54,837 nucleotides of DNA from Candidatus Mediterraneibacter guildfordensis (lineage in GTDB: Bacteria; Bacillota; Clostridia; Lachnospirales; Lachnospiraceae). The position numbers and the translations under genes are program-made. The notes below the pieces were generated by a model. It saw only the letters and a list, made by a program, of their open reading frames with translations, was not told the origin of the DNA and searched no databases. The stretch's first letter is position 1. Every line of letters starts with the position of its first letter. This document shows positions 31,712 to 41,493 of the stretch, one piece after another. The stretch spans positions 1 through 54,837 of the forward strand of contig DXIS01000025.1 of assembly GCA_019112735.1 (NCBI GenBank), written 5' to 3'.

Positions 31712-33271
31712 TTATTTTCTTCCCATCATCTGTACTTCTTCAAATTCTCTCTCGATCTCCTCCGACGGTTTCGCTGATAACAACGACACCACCACGATGC
31801 ACAGGCAGGAGAAGATAAACGCCGGAAGCAGTTCGTAGATATCCCAGATGCCGCCCAGCGGACGCACCAGCAGGTTCCATACGAACACCATGCCCGCGCC
31901 GCCCAGCATACCAGCGATGGCGCCGGCTCTGGTCGTTCTCTTCCAGAACAGGCTGAAGAGCATCAGCGGTCCGAATGTGGCGCCGAATCCGGCCCAGGCA
32001 AAGCTTACGATGGTAAAGATGACGCTGTTCTCATCCAGGGCGATGATCATTGCCACTACTGCGATCAGCAGCAGGGTGATCCTGGAAATATTCAGCACTT
32101 CCCGGTCAGATGCTTTCCTGCGGAGCAGCCCCTGATAAATATTCTTCGCAAAGGCCGACGCCGCGATCAGCAGGTAGGAATCCGAGGAGCTGATCGTCGC
32201 CGCCAAGATGCCTGCCATTACAAAGCCGGCGATCAGCGGTGGCAGAAGGTTTGTTGACAGAAGGATAAATACATTCTCCGCATCCGAAGAAGTGGTCAGC
32301 GCCGTCGGATAAAGGGCGCGTCCCATCACACCGATAAATACCGCGATGACCAGAGAGATCACCACCCACACCGTCGCGATACGGCGGGACCGGGTCAGTT
32401 CATCCTCGTGACGGATCGCCATGAACCGCAGGAGCACCTGGGGAACACCGAAGTATCCCAGCCCCCATGCCAGCATGGATACCACGGAGATCAGTCCGTA
32501 GGGCGCCGCTTCTCCGAAGAGCGGGACGCCGTCCGCCGCCTGCTGTACCCCGTCAACCGTCTGCGGGGTCGCCATGCCGAAGAACTCCAGGAATCCCGGG
32601 ATATCCTTCACATTGTCGATCACCGCGCCCAGACCGCCTGCGGCGTAGGTGCCCACCAGCACGATCACGCCGAGGGCCACGATCATCACGATCGCCTGCA
32701 TGAAGTCTGAAGCGCTCTCCGCCAGGAATCCGCCGATGATCGTGTAGATCAGCACGAATACGGCGCCCACGATCATCATCGGGATGTAAGGCAGATCAAA
32801 TAACGTGGAGAAGAGCTTGCCGCATGTCACCAGACAGCTGGCCGCATATACCGTAAAGAAGATCAGGATGAACACGGCCGCGATGGTCATGATCACTTTT
32901 TTCTTCTCATGGAACCGGTTTGAAAAGTATTCCGGCAGGGTGATCGCATTGCCGGCCTTCTCACTGTACCGGCGGAGCCGTTTGGACACGATCAGCCAGT
33001 TGATGTATGTACCGGCAGCCAGTCCGATGGCCGTCCAGGCCGCATCCGCGATCCCGCACCAGTAAGCCACGCCCGGCAGGCCCATGAGGAGCCATCCGGA
33101 CATGTCCGACGCTTCCGCGCTCATGGCCGTCACCCAGGGGCCGAGGCTTCGGCCGCCCAGGAAATAGGCATCTGAACTTGCGTTGGCTTTTCTTGCAAAA
33201 GTTACGCCTAAAATAATAACGGCTGCCATGTAGATGATCATGGCAGTCAGTATCTGTAATGTTTCTCCCAT
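31712..33271 (-). CDS. putP: Sodium/proline symporter family protein (PutP-like)
   Basis: A 519-residue SSS-family transporter with about 13 membrane segments. Family motifs include FLGGRSLGPWVTAMSAEASDMSGWLLMG (Na+-site region), GGFLAESASDFMQA and SDSYLLIAASAFAKN. Closest in pattern to PutP, so proline or another amino acid is the likely substrate. ATG 33271 is favoured over a GTG at 33295. It has its own strong promoter and lies downstream of the glnA-ANTAR genes; a link to nitrogen supply is plausible but inferred. Confidence 0.88.
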   Translation of the reverse strand: MGETLQILTAMIIYMAAVIILGVTFARKANASSDAYFLGGRSLGPWVTAMSAEASDMSGWLLMGLPGVAYWCGIADAAWTAIGLAAGTYINWLIVSKRLRRYSEKAGNAITLPEYFSNRFHEKKKVIMTIAAVFILIFFTVYAASCLVTCGKLFSTLFDLPYIPMMIVGAVFVLIYTIIGGFLAESASDFMQAIVMIVALGVIVLVGTYAAGGLGAVIDNVKDIPGFLEFFGMATPQTVDGVQQAADGVPLFGEAAPYGLISVVSMLAWGLGYFGVPQVLLRFMAIRHEDELTRSRRIATVWVVISLVIAVFIGVMGRALYPTALTTSSDAENVFILLSTNLLPPLIAGFVMAGILAATISSSDSYLLIAASAFAKNIYQGLLRRKASDREVLNISRITLLLIAVVAMIIALDENSVIFTIVSFAWAGFGATFGPLMLFSLFWKRTTRAGAIAGMLGGAGMVFVWNLLVRPLGGIWDIYELLPAFIFSCLCIVVVSLLSAKPSEEIEREFEEVQMMGRK

Positions 33272-33307
33272 TCCACATGTTCCTTTCTTTGACACAATAT
33301 GGAACTA

Positions 33308-33336
33308 ATTATAAACAAAGTATAAACTTTTGGCAA
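33308..33336 (-). promoter_or_regulatory. Promoter of the symporter gene
   Basis: Minus strand TTGCCA (33336-33331), 17-nt spacer, TATAAT (33313-33308), about 37 nt before the chosen start codon. Confidence 0.7.
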
Positions 33337-33377
33337 TCCCTAATTGCTCCGGGCCGGATATTTCTGCTCATTTCCTG

Positions 33378-33935
33378 TTAATCGGTCTCATCCCAGATCA
33401 GCATCAGGATCATCTGGGCCGTCTCCACCATATTGGTCCCGTTGTCCATGCTCCGTTTCTGGATATACCGGTAGGCCGCTTCTTCTGTCAGGTGATTCCG
33501 CTCCATCAGGAGATACTTGGCGTTGCGGATGTAATTCTCATCCCGCTCATTCCGCGCCGGCGGTTTCTTTTTCTTCTCTTTTTTATACCGGCGGTCCGCC
33601 TGGGCGAGGAGCATTTCCACCGTATTGATAAGATCGTGGATCTTCAGAGGCATGGTCAGCGCCATCACATCCCCGCCTGCGTCGCTCACCGCGCTCCCGG
33701 AGCCGAGCAGGAGAAGCTCATAGAACCGGGGCATGTATTCCAGCAGTTCACTGTAATGCATGTCCGGAAGCCTTGCGGCGCAGATGATCAGCCCCCGGTT
33801 CTCATTGTTCGCCTCCATCAGCGCGGCAGCCCCTGTACCGCAGGGCACCACATTGTCATATCCGTGGCTTAAGAGCACCCGGCGCACCCGTTTCGCGTCT
33901 TCAATTTTCGGTAATGCCACAATGATCACGCTCAA
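33378..33935 (-). CDS. ANTAR-domain response-regulator-like antiterminator
   Basis: A 185-residue protein: residues 1-115 form a receiver-like domain (VALPKIEDAKRVRRVL, with LPDM after a beta strand, but the usual acidic phosphorylation pocket is not clear), a basic linker (YKKEKKKKPPARNE), and a C-terminal ANTAR three-helix RNA-binding domain (NAKYLLMERNHLTEEAAYRYIQ, then TNMVETAQMIL). ANTAR proteins bind RNA hairpins with hexanucleotide loops and prevent terminator folding. The start is TTG 33935 or GTG 33929, with GGAGCAGG upstream. It follows glnA by 51 nt. Candidate targets are the amtB, gltB and purF leaders here. Confidence 0.88.
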   Translation of the reverse strand: MSVIIVALPKIEDAKRVRRVLLSHGYDNVVPCGTGAAALMEANNENRGLIICAARLPDMHYSELLEYMPRFYELLLLGSGSAVSDAGGDVMALTMPLKIHDLINTVEMLLAQADRRYKKEKKKKPPARNERDENYIRNAKYLLMERNHLTEEAAYRYIQKRSMDNGTNMVETAQMILMLIWDETD

Positions 33936-33986
33936 TCCTGCTCCCGCCCTTTCTTCCAGCTGCCAGATGGCTCAGCAGTCCGCGCG

Positions 33987-35318
33987 TCAGATCCGGTACA
34001 GGTACTGGCCCAGTTCCCACTCTGACACCTGTCTGCTGTAGTTTTCCCACTCTTCACGCTTTCTCTTTGCATAATGTTCTGTATAGAGAGATCCCAGTGT
34101 CTGTCCGATCCACGGATCCTGTTCCATCTTATTTAAAGCCTCGTCCAGATTCTTCGGCAGGCTGCGGATTCCCTGCGCCTGCTTCTCTTCTCCGGACAGC
34201 TTCCGCAGATCTTTCTCCAGCTCCGGCGAAAGCTCCAGCCCCGCTTCGATCCCCTGAAGGCCTGCCGCCAGGCAGAGGGCGAATACGAGATACGGATTGG
34301 CGGACGGATCGGGGCTCCTCAGTTCGATGGCCTGCTCCCGGCGGCTGTTCCGGCACACTTTCACAAGGGCGGTCCGCTGGGTGGACGACCAGGTGATATC
34401 CGACGGCGCCTCAAAGCCCGGGACCAGTCGTTTATAGGAATTGACCAGCGGGTTAAAGAAGGCGGTCATGCCTTCGATGTGGGCAAAGATCCCGGCGATG
34501 AACGCACGTCCCTCCCGGCTTAAGTTCAGCGGATCCGTTGCATCCGCAAACACATTTTGACCGTCTTTATAAAGAGCCATATTGATATGCATGCCGGATC
34601 CGTTCACATCCGCCTTCGGCTTCGGCATAAATGTGGCGTGAAGCCCGTGGCGCTTTGCCACCGTGCGCACCGCCACTTTGAATGTCATGAATTTGTCCGC
34701 CGTCTCCAGCACATCCGACATGGTAAAGTCGATCTCATGCTGGGCGGGCGCGATCTCGTGATGGGAGGACGCCACGTCATAGCCCATATCCTCCATCGTA
34801 AGCACGATATCCCTTCTGGCGTTTTCGCCCAGATCCACGGGACTTAAGTCCATGTATCCCGCCTGCTCGTGGGTGGTCGTCGTGGGCCGGCCGTTGTCAT
34901 CCGTGTGGAAGAGGAAGAACTCGCACTCCGGATTCACCTGGAAGGTGTATCCCTTTGCCGCTGCCAGTTCCTTCGCCTGCTTCAGGATATACCGGGGGCT
35001 TTCTTTATAAGGCGTCCCGTCCGCCCGATACACGTCGCAGATGAGACGCGCCACTTTGCCCTGCTGGGGGCGCCAGGGAAGGATGCAGAACGTATCCAGG
35101 ACAGGGTAGAGATACAGGTCATCCTCTCCGTTCCGGTAAAATCCTTCCATAGAAGACACGTCGATCATACATTCGTTATTCAGTGCATTTTCAAGCCTGC
35201 TGAACGTGATCGCCGTATTTTTCATCATCCCGAAAATATCCGTGAACTGCAGACGGATGAATTCCACATCCTCCTCTTCCGCGATGCGCAGGATATCCTC
35301 TCTCGTATAATTTGCCAT
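33987..35318 (-). CDS. glnA: Glutamine synthetase type I
   Basis: A 443-residue GSI enzyme making glutamine from glutamate, ammonia and ATP in the cytoplasm. Catalytic-site motifs include NPECEFFLF, HHEIAPAQHEIDF, KPKADVNGSGMHINMAL, RLVPGFEAPSDITWS and RSPDPSANPYL. The adenylylation Tyr segment of GSI-beta enzymes is replaced by RSLPKNLDEAL, placing it in the GSI-alpha, feedback-controlled group. AAAAAGGAG precedes the ATG. It has a private promoter with two palindromes and is followed by the ANTAR gene. Confidence 0.96.
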   Translation of the reverse strand: MANYTREDILRIAEEEDVEFIRLQFTDIFGMMKNTAITFSRLENALNNECMIDVSSMEGFYRNGEDDLYLYPVLDTFCILPWRPQQGKVARLICDVYRADGTPYKESPRYILKQAKELAAAKGYTFQVNPECEFFLFHTDDNGRPTTTTHEQAGYMDLSPVDLGENARRDIVLTMEDMGYDVASSHHEIAPAQHEIDFTMSDVLETADKFMTFKVAVRTVAKRHGLHATFMPKPKADVNGSGMHINMALYKDGQNVFADATDPLNLSREGRAFIAGIFAHIEGMTAFFNPLVNSYKRLVPGFEAPSDITWSSTQRTALVKVCRNSRREQAIELRSPDPSANPYLVFALCLAAGLQGIEAGLELSPELEKDLRKLSGEEKQAQGIRSLPKNLDEALNKMEQDPWIGQTLGSLYTEHYAKRKREEWENYSRQVSEWELGQYLYRI

Positions 35319-35339
35319 AACTGTCCGCTCCTTTTTAAT

Positions 35340-35405
35340 CTGATATTTATTTCATATCATTTTTCCTGATATTCCTTTTATATCAGCCAAAAAACGCTCT
35401 GTCAA
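35340..35405 (-). promoter_or_regulatory. glnA promoter with twin TGATAT-N7-ATATCA operators
   Basis: Promoter TTGACA (35405-35400), 17-nt spacer, TATAAA (35382-35377). Two near-identical palindromes, CTGATAT-N7-ATATCAG at 35366-35386 (covering the -10) and CTGATAT-N7-ATATCA at 35340-35359 (downstream of the expected start), are spaced 26 bp centre to centre. The N7 spacing recalls GlnR/TnrA boxes (TGTNA-N7-TNACA) but the half-sites differ. A dimeric repressor is the simplest reading. Confidence 0.7.
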
Positions 35406-36877
35406 TATCCCATCAGGTCCCGGTCAACGGCCCGCGCCGCATTCCGTCCTTCTGCGATGGCCCACACCACCAGGGACTGTCCCCGGTGCATGTCGCCCGC
35501 GGTAAAGACGCGGGGTACCGTTGTTTCGTAAGCCCCGGGCTTTGTCTTCACATTGGTCCGCGGATCGGTCTCTGTCTGAAATGCATCCGTCACATACTTC
35601 TGGCTGCCCAGGAATCCGGCGGCGATGAGGACGAGCTGCGCGTCCATGGTCTTCTCCGTCCCTTCCACCGGGGACATGATCATCCGGCCGGACTTTTTAT
35701 CCTGCTTCGGCTCCAGGCTTATGATCTTCGCTTTCTGCACATTTCCCTTGCCGTCCTTCAGGAATTCCGTCACCGTGGTCTGATAGACGCGGGGATCCTT
35801 TCCGAACAGGGCGATGGCCTCTTCCTGTCCGTAATCGGTCTTCAGGACTTTCGGCCACTCCGGCCAGGGATTGCCCGGCGTGCGGTTCTCTGGCGGTTCC
35901 GGCATCATCTCCAGCTGGGTCACGGACCTGGCGCCCAGCCGGATGGCGGTCGCCACACAGTCATTACCCGTGTCGCCGCCGCCGATCACCAGCACATGGC
36001 GGCCTTTTGGTGAAACGAAGCCCTTATCTTTCAGGTCTGAATCCAGCAGGCTCTTTGTCACGGATTTCAGATAGTCCACCGCGAAGAAGATATTGCCCGC
36101 ATCCCTGCCCGGAACAGAGATATCCCTGGGGTTGGATGCGCCGCAGGCCAGGACCACCCGGTCGTAGTCCCGCAGCAGATCCTTCGCCGGAATGTCTTTC
36201 CCCACGTCTGCATTTGCCCGGAAGGCCACGCCTTCCTCCTCCATCAGACGGATCCGACGGTCGATGATGCTTTTCTCCAGCTTCATGTTCGGGATCCCGT
36301 ACCGGAGCAGGCCGCCGAACCGGTCGCTGCGCTCAAACACGGTCACCGTGTGGCCCATCCGGTTCAACTCCTGTGCAGCTGCAAGCCCGGAGGGACCGCT
36401 TCCCACGACGGCGATCCGCTTGCCGGTCCTGACAGACGGGACATGGGGCTTCACCCAGCCTTTTGCCCAGGCCGTCTCGATGATGGCCTGTTCATTAGCC
36501 TTCACCGCCACCGGCTTCCCGTTCAGGCCGCAGGTGCAGGCCGCCTCGCAGAGGGCCGGGCACACCCGGCATGTAAACTCCGGAAAGCTGTGCGTCTTCG
36601 AAAGGCGCTCATAGGCCTGACGCCATTTTCCGCGGAAGACCAGATCATTGGTCTCCGGCACCAGATTGTGGAGAGGACACCCGGAAGCCATGCCCGCGAT
36701 CATCATCCCGGACTGGCAGAAGGGGACGCCGCACTCCATGCACCGCGCGCCCTGGATCCGCTGTTCTTCAAGAGACAGCGGCTTTTTGAATTCATGGAAA
36801 TCCCGGATCCGTTCACCGGGCTCCCGGATCTGCGCGTCTTTTCTTTCATATTCTAAAAATCCCGTCGGCTTTCCCAT
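35402..36877 (-). CDS. gltD: Glutamate synthase small subunit
   Basis: A 491-residue NAD(P)H-binding subunit of glutamate synthase. N-terminal cysteine-rich 4Fe-4S part (CMECGVPFCQSG, CRVCPALCEAAC), FAD-binding VVGSGPSGLAAAQEL, NAD(P)H-binding VIGGGDTGNDCV, and the C-terminal TAGDMHRGQSLVVWAI motif. It feeds electrons to GltB. The ATG overlaps the gltB stop by one base (TGATG), so it is co-translated with gltB. The glnA -35 box lies at its 3' end. Confidence 0.96.
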   Translation of the reverse strand: MGKPTGFLEYERKDAQIREPGERIRDFHEFKKPLSLEEQRIQGARCMECGVPFCQSGMMIAGMASGCPLHNLVPETNDLVFRGKWRQAYERLSKTHSFPEFTCRVCPALCEAACTCGLNGKPVAVKANEQAIIETAWAKGWVKPHVPSVRTGKRIAVVGSGPSGLAAAQELNRMGHTVTVFERSDRFGGLLRYGIPNMKLEKSIIDRRIRLMEEEGVAFRANADVGKDIPAKDLLRDYDRVVLACGASNPRDISVPGRDAGNIFFAVDYLKSVTKSLLDSDLKDKGFVSPKGRHVLVIGGGDTGNDCVATAIRLGARSVTQLEMMPEPPENRTPGNPWPEWPKVLKTDYGQEEAIALFGKDPRVYQTTVTEFLKDGKGNVQKAKIISLEPKQDKKSGRMIMSPVEGTEKTMDAQLVLIAAGFLGSQKYVTDAFQTETDPRTNVKTKPGAYETTVPRVFTAGDMHRGQSLVVWAIAEGRNAARAVDRDLMGY

Positions 36878-39800
36878 CAGTCATTTCCCTCCTGTTTCTT
36901 CTGGAATACTTCTGCAAATGCTTCCATCTGCGCCTGCTCGGAACTCATGCCCTTCTCCTCCAGCTTCATGCTCAGGTTCGTCATCCGCCTGTAATCATAG
37001 GGGATGATCTTCTTGAATTTCGGCAGATATTCCTCAAAATGATCCAGCACTTCCTGCCCCTTTCGGGAACCGGTGCGCTCCACATGTTCCTCGATCAGGC
37101 TCTTCAGTTCATGGATATCGATCCGGCTCTCCATCTTCTCAATGGAGATCATCTCTTTATTCAGGTTCCTGTAGAGGGTATTTCCCTCATCCAGCACGTA
37201 AGCGATACCGCCGCTCATACCGGCTGCAAAGTTCTTGCCGGTGCTTCCAAGGACGACGACCCTTCCGCCGGTCATATACTCGCATCCGTGTTCGCCCACG
37301 CCTTCCACCACGGCCAGGGCGCCGGAATTCCGGACGGCGAACCGCTCTCCCGCCATTCCGCAGAAAAATGCTTTTCCGCTGGTCGCGCCGTAGAGCGCCA
37401 CGTTGCCGGCGACGATGTTGTTTCCAGCATCCGCCGCGCGCTGTGCCGGCGGATAGACCGCCAGCGTACCGCCGGAAAGGCCTTTGCCGAAGTAATCGTT
37501 GGCATCGCCTTCCAGGCAGAGAGTCAGTCCCCGGGGGATAAATGCACCGAAGCTCTGTCCGCCCGCGCCTTTACAGTTCACGGTCAGCGTATCCTGGGGA
37601 AGCCCTTTCTTATGCTGCCTGGTGATCTCCGCGCCGAGCAGAGTGCCGAAGGTCCGGTCCGTATTACCCACCTTCACGCTGACGGAGGCTTTCTCTCCTT
37701 TTGCCAGCGCCTCACCCAGCTTTTTAAGCAGGACTTTTTCGTCCATTGTTTTTTCCAGTTCAAAGTCATAGGCGTCCGCCGGATCAAAGGTCACCTTCTG
37801 CGCCCCGGCATACGGATTATCGAGCACAGCGCTCAGATCCAGCTTCCCTGCCATGGGGCTTTTCGCATCGGTCTTCTGCGCCAGCAGGTCGGTCCGCCCG
37901 ACCATCTCATCCAGGGTGCGGACGCCCAGACGGGCCATGTATTCCCGCAGTTCTTCCGCGATAAACCGCATAAAGTTCACCACATATTCCGGTTTGCCCG
38001 CAAAACGTTTCCGAAGCTCCGGGTTCTGGGTGGCCACGCCCACCGGACAGGTATCCAGGTTGCAGACACGCATCATCACACACCCCATAGTCACGAGGGG
38101 CGCGGTGGCAAATCCGAATTCCTCGGCGCCGAGGAGTGCGGCGATGGCCACATCCCGGCCGCTCATCAGCTTGCCGTCCGTCTCGATCATGACCCGGCTC
38201 CGGAGCCCGTTTCGAAGGAGCGTCTGATGAGTCTCCGCAAGGCCCAGCTCCCAGGGCAGGCCCGCATTGTGGATGGAACTCTCCGGCGCCGCGCCGGTTC
38301 CGCCGTCATAGCCGGAGATCAGGATCACCTGGGCGCCCGCCTTGGCCACGCCCGCCGCCACAGTTCCCACGCCGGCCTCAGACACCAGCTTCACCGAGAT
38401 CCGCGCGTATTTATTGGCATTTTTCAGGTCATAGATGAGCTGCGCCAGATCCTCGATGGAATAGATGTCATGGTGCGGCGGCGGGGAGATCAGGCTCACA
38501 CCGGGCGTGGAGTGTCTGGTCTTCGCGATCCAGGGGTATACCTTCCTTGCCGGCAGGTGTCCGCCCTCGCCGGGCTTCGCGCCCTGGGCCATCTTGATCT
38601 GGATCTCGGAGGCGCTGACCAGATACCGGCTGGTCACGCCGAACCGGCCGCTGGCCACCTGTTTGATGGCCGAGCAGCGGTCATGTTCCGTTCCAGCCGA
38701 ATCCAGACGGTCCTCGCTCTCACCGCCCTCGCCGGTATTGGATTTCCCGTGGAGCATATTCATGGCAAGGGCCAGCGTCTCATGAGCCTCCTGTGAAATG
38801 GATCCGTAGGACATGGCGCCCGTCTTGAAGCGCCGCACGATGCTGTCCACGCTCTCCACTTCCTCCAGCGGCACGCCCTGCTCCGGATACCGGAACTCCA
38901 GCAGCGAACGCAGATTTCCGCTGCGCTCCGCGTCCACCATGGCCGTATATTCTTTAAACATGCCGTAGTCCCCCATCCGGGTCGACTTCTGCAGCATATG
39001 GATGGTTGCCGGATTGTAGCGGTGCTCTTCGCCGCCGCTCCTTGCTTTATGTTTTCCAAGGCTGTCCAGCGTCAGGTCCGTATCCCTGCCCAGCGGGTCA
39101 AATGCCGCGGAGTGCAGGGCGTCCGCATTGCGGGCGATATCTTCCAGCGTGATGCCGCCCACCCGGCTCACCGTCCCGGCGAAATACCGGTCGATCACCT
39201 CTTTCGAGATCCCCACCGCCTCGAAGATCTTGGATCCCTGGTAGGACTGGATCGTGGAGATGCCCATCTTGGACGCGATCTTCACGATGCCGTGAAGCAC
39301 CGCATGGGTATAATCATCCACCGCCGCATAATAATCCTTATCAAGCAGTCCCTCTTCGATCAGTTCCCGGATGGACTCCAGCGCCAGGTACGGGTTCACC
39401 GCACAGGCCCCGTATCCGAGCAGCGCTGCGAAATGATGGACCTCTCTTGGCTCTCCGGACTCCAGGATGAGGGACATGGATGTCTGCTTCTTCGTCTCCA
39501 CCAGATACTGATGGACCGCCGATACCGCCAGAAGGGACGGGATCGGCACATGGTTCTCGTCCACGCCCCGGTCGGACAGGATCAGGATATTGGCTCCGTC
39601 CCGGTATGCCTTGTCCACCTCTACGCACAGATGCTCCAGGGCGCGCTCCAGTTTCGCGCTCTTATAGTAAATGATCGGAACGACCGCCACGCGGAACCCG
39701 TCCCGGTGAAGATTCTTGATCTTCAGCATATCTGTATTGGTAAGGATCGGATTCTTGATCTTCAGCACCTGGCAGTTCTCCGCTTTCTCTTCGATCAGAT

Positions 39801-41430
39801 TGCCGTTTTTCCCCACATAGACCGACGTCCCTGTGACGATCTCCTCACGGATCGCATCAATGGGCGGATTGGTCACCTGGGCAAAGAGCTGCTTAAAGTA
39901 ATCAAACAGCGGGCGGTGCTTTTCGGATAATACGGCCAGCGGGGTATCCACACCCATGGCCGCGGTCCCCTCGCCGCCGTTCAGCGCCATTTCATAAATG
40001 GACTTCCGGTATTCCTCATATGTATAACCGAACGCTTTCTGAAGCTGTTTCTGCTGTTTTTTCGTATACTGCTCCACGCTTTTATTGGGGATCTTCAGAT
40101 CCTTTAATTCCAGCAGGGAGCTGTCCAGCCATTCTCCGTAGGGCTGTGCCGTCGCGTAGGCTTCTTTCAGTTCACGGTCGTCGATGATCCTGCCTTTTGT
40201 CGTATCCACCAGCAGCATCTTGCCCGGATGGAGCCGTTCCTTTAAGAGGATCTCTTCTTCCGGGACCTGGAGCACGCCCACTTCGGACGCCAGGATCACG
40301 TCGCCATTCTTCATCACATAATATCTGGACGGGCGCAGGCCGTTCCGGTCCAGTACCGCCCCCAGCACGTCCCCGTCAGAAAATACGATGGCCGCCGGGC
40401 CGTCCCAGGGCTCCATCATGGTCGCATAGTACTGATAGAAATCCCGGATCTCCTGGGAAAGCGTTTCGTTGTTCGCCCATGGCTCCGGAATGGTGATCAT
40501 CACCGCCAGGGGCAGGTCCATCCCGCTCATTACCAGGAATTCCAGCGTATTATCCAGCATGGCCGAGTCGGATCCCTCCCGGTTCACCACCGGAAGGATC
40601 TTGTGGAGCTGGCCTTTCAGATGTCCGGAAGCCATATTCTCCTCCCGGGCGCGCATCTTGTCTGCATTGCCCCGGATCGTGTTGATCTCGCCGTTGTGGA
40701 CGATGAGACGGTTCGGATGGGCCCGCTCCCAGCTTGGATTGGTATTAGTGCTGAACCGGGAGTGGACCGTCGCCATGGCCGACTCATAGTCCGGATCCTG
40801 AAGATCCGCGAAGAAAGCCCGGAGCTGTCCCACCAGGAACATTCCTTTATAAACAATGGTCCTGCTGGACATGGATACGACATACGTATTATCGCTGCTC
40901 TGCTCGAACACTCTCCTGGCGATATACAGCCGTCGGTCAAAATCCAGCCCCTTCTCTACATTCTCCGGCTTCTTTATAAATGCCTGGACGATGCAGGGCA
41001 TGCAGGACCTTGCCTTCTGTCCGAGGACGTCCGGGAAGACCGGCACCTCACGCCAGCCCAGGAATTCCATTCCTTCTTTCTCCACGATGATCTCGAACAT
41101 CTTGCGGGCCTGGTTCTGTTTCAGTTCATCCCCTGGCAGGAAGAGCTGGGCCACGCCGTACTCCCGTTCGCCGCCGATCAGGATGCCTTCTTTTTTACAG
41201 ACCTTTGAGAAAAATTTATGGGAGATCTGCAGCATGATGCCCACGCCGTCCCCGGTCTTTCCTTCCGCATCCTTCCCTGCACGGTGCTCCAGGTTCTCTA
41301 CGATATGAAGCGCGCGCTCCACGGTCAGGTGGCTCTTCTTTCCATCCTTATTCACCACCGCGCCGATCCCGCAGTTGTCATGTTCAAAAGCAGGGGAATA
41401 AAGCCCCCTCATCTCCTGGTCTTTCATCAT
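36877..41430 (-). CDS. gltB: Glutamate synthase large subunit
   Basis: A 1517-residue GOGAT large subunit converting 2-oxoglutarate and glutamine to two glutamates. Class II glutaminase domain with nucleophile Cys20 (EHDNCGIG) after a 19-residue propeptide, central domain, FMN-binding synthase domain (EIQIKMAQGAKPGEGGHL, ISPPPHHDIYSIEDL), 3Fe-4S cysteines (RVCNLDTCPVG), and the C-terminal beta-helix GXGXG domain. ATG 41430 with GAGGAGG 5 nt upstream is the start; the longer open frame to 41664 runs through the leader and promoter. The glutaminase segment reads LEHRAGKDAEGKTGDG, a slight variant of the usual HRGA motif. Confidence 0.96.
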   Translation of the reverse strand: MMKDQEMRGLYSPAFEHDNCGIGAVVNKDGKKSHLTVERALHIVENLEHRAGKDAEGKTGDGVGIMLQISHKFFSKVCKKEGILIGGEREYGVAQLFLPGDELKQNQARKMFEIIVEKEGMEFLGWREVPVFPDVLGQKARSCMPCIVQAFIKKPENVEKGLDFDRRLYIARRVFEQSSDNTYVVSMSSRTIVYKGMFLVGQLRAFFADLQDPDYESAMATVHSRFSTNTNPSWERAHPNRLIVHNGEINTIRGNADKMRAREENMASGHLKGQLHKILPVVNREGSDSAMLDNTLEFLVMSGMDLPLAVMITIPEPWANNETLSQEIRDFYQYYATMMEPWDGPAAIVFSDGDVLGAVLDRNGLRPSRYYVMKNGDVILASEVGVLQVPEEEILLKERLHPGKMLLVDTTKGRIIDDRELKEAYATAQPYGEWLDSSLLELKDLKIPNKSVEQYTKKQQKQLQKAFGYTYEEYRKSIYEMALNGGEGTAAMGVDTPLAVLSEKHRPLFDYFKQLFAQVTNPPIDAIREEIVTGTSVYVGKNGNLIEEKAENCQVLKIKNPILTNTDMLKIKNLHRDGFRVAVVPIIYYKSAKLERALEHLCVEVDKAYRDGANILILSDRGVDENHVPIPSLLAVSAVHQYLVETKKQTSMSLILESGEPREVHHFAALLGYGACAVNPYLALESIRELIEEGLLDKDYYAAVDDYTHAVLHGIVKIASKMGISTIQSYQGSKIFEAVGISKEVIDRYFAGTVSRVGGITLEDIARNADALHSAAFDPLGRDTDLTLDSLGKHKARSGGEEHRYNPATIHMLQKSTRMGDYGMFKEYTAMVDAERSGNLRSLLEFRYPEQGVPLEEVESVDSIVRRFKTGAMSYGSISQEAHETLALAMNMLHGKSNTGEGGESEDRLDSAGTEHDRCSAIKQVASGRFGVTSRYLVSASEIQIKMAQGAKPGEGGHLPARKVYPWIAKTRHSTPGVSLISPPPHHDIYSIEDLAQLIYDLKNANKYARISVKLVSEAGVGTVAAGVAKAGAQVILISGYDGGTGAAPESSIHNAGLPWELGLAETHQTLLRNGLRSRVMIETDGKLMSGRDVAIAALLGAEEFGFATAPLVTMGCVMMRVCNLDTCPVGVATQNPELRKRFAGKPEYVVNFMRFIAEELREYMARLGVRTLDEMVGRTDLLAQKTDAKSPMAGKLDLSAVLDNPYAGAQKVTFDPADAYDFELEKTMDEKVLLKKLGEALAKGEKASVSVKVGNTDRTFGTLLGAEITRQHKKGLPQDTLTVNCKGAGGQSFGAFIPRGLTLCLEGDANDYFGKGLSGGTLAVYPPAQRAADAGNNIVAGNVALYGATSGKAFFCGMAGERFAVRNSGALAVVEGVGEHGCEYMTGGRVVVLGSTGKNFAAGMSGGIAYVLDEGNTLYRNLNKEMISIEKMESRIDIHELKSLIEEHVERTGSRKGQEVLDHFEEYLPKFKKIIPYDYRRMTNLSMKLEEKGMSSEQAQMEAFAEVFQKKQEGND

Positions 41431-41493
41431 ACAAACCTCCTCTGTCTGCCGGTCCTGAATATCATTTATCCGGACAGATCCGTCTGAAAGAAC

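Noticed and set aside
37039..38796. 585-residue plus-strand open frame
   Set aside because: Antisense shadow of gltB, without ribosome site or domain.
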